Origin: Flavobacteriaceae bacterium
Lineage (GTDB): Bacteria > Bacteroidota > Bacteroidia > Flavobacteriales > Flavobacteriaceae
Assembly: GCA_019090365.1 (NCBI GenBank)
Contig: JAHRWC010000426.1
Coordinates: 1-5,308, forward strand
Length of the DNA stretch: 5,308 bases
Direction of reading: 5' to 3'
Both the position numbers and the translations under genes were made by a program. Position 1 is the first letter of the stretch; every line of letters starts with the position of its first letter. The notes beneath the pieces are model-generated. The model ran no database searches and had not been told where the DNA came from. It was given only the letters and a program-made list of their open reading frames with translations. Positions 1 to 5,308 of this stretch are shown here, piece by piece.

Positions 1-157
<157 letters not shown>

Positions 158-172
158 TTAATTTAAGAGGTG

Positions 173-180
173 CAAAGATA
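173..180 (-). promoter_or_regulatory. Candidate Bacteroidota -7 box for mnmA
   Basis: Read on the minus strand this is TATCTTTG, an exact match to the Bacteroidota sigma-A -7 consensus TAnnTTTG, followed by CA as is common. It lies 18 bases upstream of the mnmA ATG, which would give a leader of roughly 10 bases. No TTG is found at the usual spacing of about 19-21 bases upstream, so the -33 half is missing or degenerate. A second minus-strand match, TATATTTG, lies at 218-225, also without a clear -33 partner. I favour the proximal box, but the region is AT-rich and chance matches are expected. Confidence 0.45.
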
Positions 181-239
181 CATTTTTTGTTCAAGATTTA
201 TATTCATTAAAGACTTTCAAATATATCAAGAATATATTT

Positions 240-289
240 TGTTTAACTTTAACATAATTTTATTAAACAAAATATTGTTTTATGTTTAA
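240..289. repeat. Three copies of TGTTTAA in the divergent promoter region
   Basis: The 7-mer TGTTTAA occurs at 240-246 and 283-289 on the plus strand, and inverted as TTAAACA at 263-269. Their centres are 23 and 20 bases apart, roughly two helical turns each. The last two form a 27-base dyad covering the putative -33 element of the fasciclin gene. An AT-only inverted repeat, AAATATAT/ATATATTT at 219-239 with a 5-base loop, lies just to the left. These could be regulator half-sites or simply low-complexity AT sequence; the sequence alone does not decide. Confidence 0.3.
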
Positions 290-305
290 TCTTTTTATAT
301 TTTTG
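275..305 (+). promoter_or_regulatory. Candidate Bacteroidota promoter for the fasciclin lipoprotein gene
   Basis: A -33 element TTG (275-277) and a -7 element TATTTTTG (298-305) are separated by 20 bases, the typical Bacteroidota spacing. Transcription would start about 310-314, leaving a short A-rich leader before the ATG at 336. There is no Shine-Dalgarno site, as is normal in this phylum. The -33 element lies inside an imperfect dyad (TTAAACA at 263-269, TGTTTAA at 283-289) that could be an operator. Extreme AT content lowers confidence. Confidence 0.45.
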
Positions 306-335
306 TTGAACAATAATTTTATAAAAACATAAACT

Positions 336-1307
336 ATGAATTACACAAAACAAATAAAAAGAATTAGTCTTGCTTTAGTATTGCTTATCTCATTGACTTC
401 ATGTAGTAATGATGATGATAACACTGCAACAGTTCAAGAACAGACGATTACTGAAATTGCTATTGGAAATGAAAGCTTTTCTACATTAGTTGCAGCACTT
501 CAAATTGCTGGTTTAGCAGAAACTCTTAATGGAGAAGGCCCATTTACCGTATTTGCACCTACAGATGCTGCATTTAATGCATTTCTTACCGCAAACGGTT
601 TTAATCAATTATCGGATGTCCCTACAGATGTATTAACACAAATATTACTCAACCATGTAATTTCTGGTGAGCTAATGTCTGGAGACTTATCTACATCGTA
701 TGGAAATACTCTCGCTACAACAGCATCGGGTGAGAATTTAAGTATTTATATCAATACTTCTAATGGGGTTAGATTAAATAATGTTTCATCAGTATCACAA
801 GCAGATATTAATGCTTCTAATGGAGTGATTCATATTGTTGATGCTGTAATTGGATTACCTACAGTTGTAGACTTTGCATTAGCAGATCCAACATTTGAGA
901 CATTAGTAGCTGCATTAACTAGAAATGATTTAACTTTTGATTATGTAACTACCTTATCAACTCCAAATGGAACAAGTCCTGCTCCTTTTACGGTTTTCGC
1001 TCCAACAAATGATGCCTTTGGTGATTTGTTAAATGAGTTAGGTGCTTCTGGATTATCAGATATTTCAGAGCCTGTTTTAAAGGCTACTTTAGATCACCAT
1101 GCTATTGCAGGTGCCAATGTACAATCCTCAAGTTTAACTGATAATATGATTGTTGAGACATTAGGTGGAAATATAACTATTAATGTTACTGGAGGTGCTA
1201 CAATTACAGATGCTAACAATAGAATAAGCAATATTATAGCAGTTGATGTACAAGCATTAAACGGAGTTATTCATGCAATTGATAAAGTGATATTACCTCC
1301 TCTATAA
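336..1307 (+). CDS. Surface-type lipoprotein with two fasciclin (FAS1) domains
   Basis: The 323-residue protein starts with a lipoprotein signal: basic N-terminus, hydrophobic core at residues 11-20, lipobox LTSC with the lipidated Cys at 23. SNDDDN follows; acidic residues just after the Cys resemble the lipoprotein export signal that takes Bacteroidota lipoproteins to the cell surface. Two FAS1 domains follow, about 37-175 and 178-321. Each has the H1 motif (FTVFAPTDAAF at 70-80, FTVFAPTNDAF at 218-228), a central His segment (LLNHVI at 104-109, LDHHAI at 252-257) and the closing H2 motif (NGVIHIVDAVI at 162-172, NGVIHAIDKVI at 309-319). FAS1 domains generally mediate adhesion or protein-protein contact, and no enzymatic role is implied. 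The ATG is preceded by an A-rich leader without a Shine-Dalgarno site. The gene is monocistronic, with a candidate promoter upstream and a strong hairpin terminator downstream. The ligand is unknown. Confidence 0.93.
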   Translation: MNYTKQIKRISLALVLLISLTSCSNDDDNTATVQEQTITEIAIGNESFSTLVAALQIAGLAETLNGEGPFTVFAPTDAAFNAFLTANGFNQLSDVPTDVLTQILLNHVISGELMSGDLSTSYGNTLATTASGENLSIYINTSNGVRLNNVSSVSQADINASNGVIHIVDAVIGLPTVVDFALADPTFETLVAALTRNDLTFDYVTTLSTPNGTSPAPFTVFAPTNDAFGDLLNELGASGLSDISEPVLKATLDHHAIAGANVQSSSLTDNMIVETLGGNITINVTGGATITDANNRISNIIAVDVQALNGVIHAIDKVILPPL

Positions 1308-1346
1308 AAGAAATAATAAGCTTGTTTGATTGATTATTGTTTTTTC

Positions 1347-1385
1347 AGAAAAGAGTTCTTAAATAAAATTAAGGGCTCTTTTTTT
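1347..1385. terminator. Intrinsic terminator between convergent genes, probably bidirectional
   Basis: Arms AAAAGAGTTCTTAA (1349-1362) and TTAAGGGCTCTTTT (1369-1382) form a 14-bp stem with two G-U wobbles and a 6-base loop ATAAAA. One or two more pairs are possible outside it. On the plus strand the stem runs straight into a T tract, giving a good terminator about 40 bases after the fasciclin stop codon. On the minus strand it is followed by TTTT and then mixed sequence, so it may also stop transcription of the YwqK-like gene, which ends at 1391. Confidence 0.82.
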
Positions 1386-1390
1386 ATAAT

Positions 1391-2071
1391 TTACTTTTTA
1401 GGCTTGGGGTAGGTTTCTTCTAAAACTAATTTTCCATTTTTAAAATACTTCCAAACACCATGTTTCTTACCATTTTTATAATTACCATCAATAATTACAT
1501 TTCCACCAGCATCATAATAATAAGCTTTGCCATGTAATTGATCATTTACATTTAGTAATTTTTTTAAAAGTACTCCTTCTAAGGAATAATAATTTTCTTC
1601 TCCTTCTTTCAATCCTTTTTTATAATGTGTCTCTTGAGTAACTTTATTATTTATATAATATGTTTTCCTAAAGCCATCTAATTTTCCTTCTTCATAAAAC
1701 TCTCTAGTCATTATATTCTTTGATTTCTTCTGAAAATAAAGCCATTCCCCTATTTTATTTTTCCTTTCCATTTTACCCTCACTTACTAATTTTCCTTTTT
1801 GAGTAAAATATTGAACTTGAGCAATGTTATTAGATTCATTAAAAGTTCTAATAACCATAGGTTGGTCTTCACAATCACTACAATAGTATTTAAAAACACC
1901 TACTTCTTTTCCGTGTTTAAACTGACCTTCATAGCGTATTTGCCTAGAGTTTTCATGGTATTTTTTCCAAACTCCATGACGTTTATTGTTAGTGTCAAAT
2001 TGATTGATTTCTCCTTGAGCAAAAACACTTGATGCTATTATAAAAAAGCTAAGAAAACTTATTAATTTCAT
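1391..2071 (-). CDS. Secreted YwqK-like MORN_2 repeat protein
   Basis: From the ATG at 2071 the protein has 226 residues. The frame stays open to a TTG at 2080, but the ATG start gives a classic signal peptide, MKLISFLSFFIIASSVFA, with a likely cut between A18 and Q19. The rest is a tandem array of units of about 24-25 residues, each opening with Gly plus aromatics and containing Y/W-x-x-G-K turns. Unit starts are near G33, G58, a degenerate one near residue 82, then G108, G133, G157, G181 and G205, ending GVWKYFKNGKLVLEETY. This is the YwqK/MORN_2 pattern, which folds as stacked beta-hairpins. Automated pipelines often name such proteins YwqK antitoxins. A signal peptide and the absence of an adjacent toxin argue against that here. 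A CSDC pair (C64, C67) in unit 2 could form a disulfide after export. It is last in the minus-strand run, 43 bases after the decarboxylase-like gene. Precise function is unknown. Confidence 0.85.
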   Translation of the reverse strand: MKLISFLSFFIIASSVFAQGEINQFDTNNKRHGVWKKYHENSRQIRYEGQFKHGKEVGVFKYYCSDCEDQPMVIRTFNESNNIAQVQYFTQKGKLVSEGKMERKNKIGEWLYFQKKSKNIMTREFYEEGKLDGFRKTYYINNKVTQETHYKKGLKEGEENYYSLEGVLLKKLLNVNDQLHGKAYYYDAGGNVIIDGNYKNGKKHGVWKYFKNGKLVLEETYPKPKK

Positions 2072-2114
2072 TTCTATCAAAAATAATATTAAACTATAAC
2101 GAATAAATGATATC

Positions 2115-2828
2115 CTATATTTTAGGCAACATTAAAAACATACCTTCAGATACAGTAAACTCATCCACATGCCCTGAAACTCCATTTCCATCTGTTTTTA
2201 CATGCATATGAAAATTTGTTTCATGATGTGTAAAAATACCATGATGTTTGTTTGAGTAAAACCCTAGTATATCTACCTCTCTATCATTAATCGTACCGTA
2301 AAGCCCAGAGGTTTTATGTTTTTTGTGAGTGTGTATTGTATCTCCTTTTCTCCAATTAATTACATGCCATCTATACGATTGGATAATTCCATTTAAAAGA
2401 AATGGAAAAGGAGATTCGACATCAATATTATTTTCTGATGCAACTTTTAATAAATACGCTTCGAATTGTTTTTCGGTAGCAACTCCTTTTGGTATATTAA
2501 ATTTTCTCCACTCAGGAACTTCTGCATAAACTAATAATGCAGCTTTCTGGGATAATGTTTTATCATAACTCAATGAATTATTTTTTACAGAAGTATTAAA
2601 AGATTCACTGTTAAAAACTTGAATCTCTCCTTTAAGGTTTTCTAAAGCTCCTAAAGCATAAAAATTTTGAGTGTCCTTAAAGTTAAGTAAATCTGCTTTT
2701 GCTGTTATGTCACCAGACATAATTTTTTTCATTGCACCTTTATAAGAAACCTCACCTATTTTTTTCTTTTCAGTTGGCTGACATGAAACGAAAATTAATA
2801 CTGATAAAAGAATAAATGTTAATCTCAT
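2115..2828 (-). CDS. Acetolactate decarboxylase-family lipoprotein
   Basis: The 237-residue protein starts MRLTFILLSVLIFVSC, a lipoprotein signal with the lipobox Cys at 16, so the mature protein should be membrane-anchored outside the cytoplasm. The body resembles alpha-acetolactate decarboxylase (BudA/AldC), which converts 2-acetolactate to acetoin. The GALENLKGEIQVF segment (60-72) matches the family's G-x-L-x-GE strand, placing the active-site Glu at E68. R153 in SYRWHVI may match the conserved Arg. FHMHVKTDGNGVSGHVDEF (206-224) supplies HxH (H207, H209) and a third His (H220) eleven residues later, the spacing I recall for the zinc ligands of the Brevibacillus enzyme (194, 196, 207). The protein ends 17 residues after H220, so the family's C-terminal Glu (about residue 253 there) has no counterpart. 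An additional His-rich run (HTHKKHK, 166-172, and HH at 195 and 201) is present. The gene lies 54 bases after yidC, behind a hairpin. Family membership is likely, but enzyme activity and substrate are uncertain. Confidence 0.72.
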   Translation of the reverse strand: MRLTFILLSVLIFVSCQPTEKKKIGEVSYKGAMKKIMSGDITAKADLLNFKDTQNFYALGALENLKGEIQVFNSESFNTSVKNNSLSYDKTLSQKAALLVYAEVPEWRKFNIPKGVATEKQFEAYLLKVASENNIDVESPFPFLLNGIIQSYRWHVINWRKGDTIHTHKKHKTSGLYGTINDREVDILGFYSNKHHGIFTHHETNFHMHVKTDGNGVSGHVDEFTVSEGMFLMLPKI

Positions 2829-2854
2829 AACTCTAAAGTTTCTAATATAATCAA

Positions 2855-2876
2855 GAAACTCCCAGACGGGAGTTTC
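2855..2876 (-). terminator. GC-cored hairpin between yidC and the decarboxylase-like gene
   Basis: On the minus strand GAAACTCCC, loop GTCT and GGGAGTTTC form a perfect 9-bp stem, 6 bases after the yidC stop codon and 26 bases before the next ATG. The stem's 3' arm is followed by TTGATTATATT, only a weak U tract, so termination may be partial and let some transcripts continue. The distal arm can alternatively pair with GAAACT at 2837-2842 nearer the next gene, which could weaken the hairpin. A terminator or attenuator is the best reading; an RNA-processing or stability element is the alternative. Confidence 0.65.
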
Positions 2877-2882
2877 AAATTT

Positions 2883-4781
2883 TTATTTTTTTGCTTTTTT
2901 CTGTTCTTCTGCTTGCTCCATCATTTCAGCCATTTTTCGCTGAAACTTATTTTGTTTCTTAGGCTTTTTCTTATTTACTTGAATCTTAGCATGAATTTTA
3001 TCTTCATCAATAATAAAATTCTTAATCACTAGCATAATTCCTATAGTAATTAAATTCGAAGTTAAATAGTATACAGATAATCCACTCGCATAATTATTGA
3101 AGAACACCAGCATCATTAATGGTGACAGATACATTATGAATTTCATATTTGGCATTCCTGGCTGTTGTTGCTGTTGCATTGTTTGGCCAGTTGTCATCAT
3201 CATATAAATAAATATAGCAATAGAAGCTAATATTGGAAATAAACTTACGTGATCACCATAAAATGGAATATTAAAAGGTAATTCAGCTACAGAATCGAAA
3301 CTTGATAAATCTTCTGCCCATAAAAAACTCTTTTGCCTTAAATCGAATGCACTTGGGAAAAATGTAAATAAAGCATAGAAGACCGGAATTTGTAAAATTG
3401 CCGGCAAACACCCTTTTAAAGGACTTGCTCCAGCAATATTTTGCAATTTCATTGTCTCTTGTTGGATTTTCATTTTATTCCCTTCAAATTTTACTTTAAT
3501 CTCATCCAATTCTGGTTTCAAAACTTTAAGCTTTGCTTGAGACAAGTATTGTTTATATTGAACAGGAGACATTGCTAACTTGATTAAAACAGTTAACATA
3601 ATAATTGCAATTCCTGCAGGTAAAAATCCACTTAAAAATCCGAACAACGGAATAACTAAAAACTTATTCAACCATCCAAAGATACCCCAACCTAAAGGCA
3701 TAGCTTCATCTAGATTTCTATCATATTTTTTAAATATTTTATAGTCTGTTGGACCATAATACATATTCATATCGTAAGATATTCCACCACTTTTTGGCGC
3801 TAATAACATTTTAGCTCCATATTGTTTTGTGTAAACAGTATCTATTACTTCATCTTTAACAAGATCAAAAGAACTAAGTGCTACTTCTTTAAATGGAGTG
3901 TCTGTAAGTAACATTGAACTAAAGAAATGCTGTCTAAAATTCATCCAAGTTACATCTTTCTCAACCTCAGCATCTTCTCCTGTTGGAGATAATTTATCAT
4001 GCTTATCTTTATTTTCATGCTCGTATGTTAAACGTGAATAACGATTTTCATACGTGATACTTTTTGCATGGCGGTATCCTTTAAATTTCCAATCTAAATA
4101 AATAGGTTGGGTGGTATTAATTACATTATCTAAACCTTGTGTTTTTACACTAAATCCTAACATATAATCATTAGGAATTAATTCATATCTATATTCAATA
4201 TATTTATCTGAAGCTGTTTTAAGTTTCATCGATAATACTGAATTTTCACCATTACTTGAAACCGTTGGTTCGAAGTAAAGATCTTCAGAATTTAATACTC
4301 TATTTTCTGAAGAGAATTGAAGATTCATTGTTGAGTTTCCATCTTTAATTAAATAGACTGGAGAACCATTATAAATAGTTTCATTCTTTAATTTTACTTC
4401 AGTGATATAACCACCCTTATTGCTTACAGTTATATATAGCAAATCGTTTTCAATCACTGTAGTATTCTCTTTTGCTGAAGCTAATGTTCCAGAATATGCA
4501 AAAGATCCTAAGCGACTTTGAAGTTTTGTTAAAGCAAGAGAATCGCCAGAATTAACGCTTGTTATTTCTTTTGTAGCCTCTTCTAAAGTAATATCATTAC
4601 TAGATTTCGCTTTTTCTTCAGCTAATTTTTCTTCTTCTAATTTTTCAATTTTAGCTTTCTCTGCTTTTTGAGCTTCAATCTCCTCAGGAGTTGGCTGATT
4701 TTTCCACAACATAAATAATAATATGGCTGCTATTAAAACAAAACCTATTATAGTATTTATATCAAACTTTTTTTCTTCCAT
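2883..4781 (-). CDS. yidC: Membrane protein insertase YidC
   Basis: YidC inserts and folds inner-membrane proteins, alone or with SecYEG. The 632-residue product is normal for the long Gram-negative form. Starting MEEKKFDINTIIGFVLIAAI, it has TM1 (about 8-26), a Lys/Glu-rich probable coiled coil (33-60), a large periplasmic P1 domain (about 105-345), and the conserved five-helix core. In the core, TM2 is about 374-405, a charged cytoplasmic hairpin about 409-448, SPLKGCLPAILQIPVFYALF (453-472) leads into TM3, and the remaining helices lie near 511-530, 547-562 and 566-590. K401, in IKLAMSPVQYKQY, aligns with the E. coli hydrophilic-groove Arg366; I recall Lys as usual in Bacteroidota. A Gln/Met-rich loop (533-545) and a basic tail (KKKPKKQNKFQRK, 604-616), probably for ribosome contact, complete it. 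The ATG at 4781 is preferred over the in-frame TTG at 4787. It starts 35 bases after the upstream gene's stop. Confidence 0.97.
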   Translation of the reverse strand: MEEKKFDINTIIGFVLIAAILLFMLWKNQPTPEEIEAQKAEKAKIEKLEEEKLAEEKAKSSNDITLEEATKEITSVNSGDSLALTKLQSRLGSFAYSGTLASAKENTTVIENDLLYITVSNKGGYITEVKLKNETIYNGSPVYLIKDGNSTMNLQFSSENRVLNSEDLYFEPTVSSNGENSVLSMKLKTASDKYIEYRYELIPNDYMLGFSVKTQGLDNVINTTQPIYLDWKFKGYRHAKSITYENRYSRLTYEHENKDKHDKLSPTGEDAEVEKDVTWMNFRQHFFSSMLLTDTPFKEVALSSFDLVKDEVIDTVYTKQYGAKMLLAPKSGGISYDMNMYYGPTDYKIFKKYDRNLDEAMPLGWGIFGWLNKFLVIPLFGFLSGFLPAGIAIIMLTVLIKLAMSPVQYKQYLSQAKLKVLKPELDEIKVKFEGNKMKIQQETMKLQNIAGASPLKGCLPAILQIPVFYALFTFFPSAFDLRQKSFLWAEDLSSFDSVAELPFNIPFYGDHVSLFPILASIAIFIYMMMTTGQTMQQQQQPGMPNMKFIMYLSPLMMLVFFNNYASGLSVYYLTSNLITIGIMLVIKNFIIDEDKIHAKIQVNKKKPKKQNKFQRKMAEMMEQAEEQKKAKK

Positions 4782-4790
4782 ATGCAATAT

Positions 4791-4802
4791 TCGCTTAAGC
4801 GA
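4791..4802. repeat. Perfect 12-bp palindrome just upstream of yidC
   Basis: TCGCTTAAGCGA is a perfect palindrome lying 9 bases before the yidC ATG, in the 35-base gap after the Tyr-rich gene. It is markedly richer in GC than its surroundings. As RNA it gives only a 4-bp stem with a UUAA loop, and on the minus strand no T tract follows, so it is a poor terminator for the upstream gene. It could be a small hairpin near the yidC start or a protein-binding site. Confidence 0.4.
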
Positions 4803-4816
4803 GTTTCTTTTATTTT

Positions 4817-5308
4817 TTAATAATATTCGTATGTGTATACAAATACACTTTCATTTAAATATGTTCTGGTTTCCATAACCGGGTAATCCTCTTCATTGTA
4901 TTCATATACCGAATTGTATGAATAGTTTGGTGAAACATCATTATTGGTGCTCCACAATCTGTTTTCAATTGTATTATGATGTTCTCCTCTTCTAATAATT
5001 TCAGAGACGGTAGATGCATCATGACCGTTTTTATCATCATAAATTCTATGTCCGTTTGAAAAATCTGAATATTCAAAAGTAGCTTCGTAACTACAATTTT
5101 CGCTATTGTAAGTATAATGTATTCTTTCTAGTATTATTCCTTCTGAATTATAATATTCTAAAAACTCTACTCCACATTCATTACCATCAAATTCAAAAAT
5201 ACGATAATTATAACTTTCATTTATATAGTCATAAAAGTCGGACCTAGATTGATTTTGATTTACCAAATAGCTTTTATTCATAAAAGCTATTTCATCTTTC
5301 AGATATAA
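4817..5308 (-). CDS. Tyr-rich hypothetical protein with YD-repeat-like pattern, 5' end outside window
   Basis: I do not recognise a named family. The frame contains an ATG at 5281 that would give 154 residues, but it stays open without a stop to the window edge, adding at least nine codons (LYLKDEIAF). The true start is therefore probably beyond the window, and the visible part is the C-terminal 163 residues. They are rich in Tyr, Asn, Glu and Ser and arranged as alternating strand-like stretches with turns: FLEYYNSEGIILERIHYTYN, YEATFEYSDFSN, SVYEYNEEDYPVMETRTYLN and the end VFVYTYEYY. The pattern of EYN, acidic turn and alternating Tyr resembles YD-repeat-like beta-strand repeats of secreted Bacteroidota lipoproteins. 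No signal peptide or membrane helix is visible, and any signal would lie off the window. The two Cys (in NECG and ENCS) are unremarkable. It precedes yidC by 35 bases on the same strand and could be cotranscribed with it. Role unknown. Confidence 0.7.
   Translation of the reverse strand, partial: LYLKDEIAFMNKSYLVNQNQSRSDFYDYINESYNYRIFEFDGNECGVEFLEYYNSEGIILERIHYTYNSENCSYEATFEYSDFSNGHRIYDDKNGHDASTVSEIIRRGEHHNTIENRLWSTNNDVSPNYSYNSVYEYNEEDYPVMETRTYLNESVFVYTYEYY

Noticed and set aside
1799..2032. 77-codon plus-strand open frame
   Set aside because: It lies wholly inside the YwqK-like gene on the opposite strand and its translation shows no recognisable domain; it is an antisense shadow.
2072..2080. 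TTG at 2080 as start of the YwqK-like protein
   Set aside because: It would add MIE before a well-formed signal peptide that begins at the ATG at 2071; ATG is preferred.
2078..2085. TATTTTTG on the minus strand as a promoter for the YwqK-like gene
   Set aside because: It matches TAnnTTTG but is 6 bases from the ATG, would give an almost leaderless transcript, and has no TTG at the -33 spacing.
2329..2529. 66-codon plus-strand open frame
   Set aside because: It is antisense to the decarboxylase-like gene, which has clear family motifs; no independent support.
3160..3185. Short repeat of TTG/CTG triplets
   Set aside because: It encodes the Gln-rich loop of YidC; a coding homopolymer, not a separate repeat element.
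4782..4787. TTG at 4787 as start of YidC
   Set aside because: It adds only two residues (MH) before the ATG at 4781, whose MEEKKFDINT start fits the flavobacterial YidC N-terminus.
4855..5076. 73-codon minus-strand open frame
   Set aside because: It overlaps the Tyr-rich gene in another frame, and its Met/Ile/Thr-rich translation looks like frame-shifted coding sequence.

Overview
The window looks like the chromosome of a marine or environmental Flavobacteriaceae (Bacteroidota). The signs are the very AT-rich sequence, A-rich leaders without Shine-Dalgarno sites, TAnnTTTG-type -7 promoter boxes, lipoproteins with an acidic stretch after the lipobox Cys, and a YidC with the Bacteroidota-type N-terminus and Lys-rich tail.

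Layout. (1) 1-154, minus: the 5' end of mnmA (tRNA U34 2-thiouridylase), cut by the window edge. (2) 155-335: a divergent AT-rich promoter region with candidate -7 boxes on both strands and three copies of a TGTTTAA 7-mer. (3) 336-1307, plus: a surface-type lipoprotein with two fasciclin (FAS1) domains. (4) 1347-1385: a strong terminator hairpin between the convergent genes. (5) 1391-5308: a run of four minus-strand genes. In transcription order they are a Tyr-rich hypothetical protein (open at the right edge), yidC, an acetolactate-decarboxylase-family lipoprotein, and a secreted YwqK/MORN_2 repeat protein. A 9-bp GC-cored hairpin separates yidC from the decarboxylase-like gene.

How the genes relate. 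No single pathway joins them. mnmA and yidC are core genes for tRNA modification and membrane protein insertion. The other four products appear to be envelope or exported proteins, though the N-terminus of the Tyr-rich one is off the window. From memory of related genomes, yidC followed by a YwqK-like gene near mnmA is ordinary flavobacterial synteny, with pyrG often upstream of yidC. The Tyr-rich gene occupies that upstream position here.

I see no mobile element, CRISPR array, phage gene, tRNA or rRNA. The most unusual item is the acetolactate decarboxylase homologue. It keeps the His-x-His...His metal-site spacing but carries a lipoprotein signal and ends before the family's C-terminal glutamate. 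Two minus-strand genes (yidC and the YwqK-like gene) have open frames reaching a TTG a few codons upstream, but the ATG starts used here are more credible.
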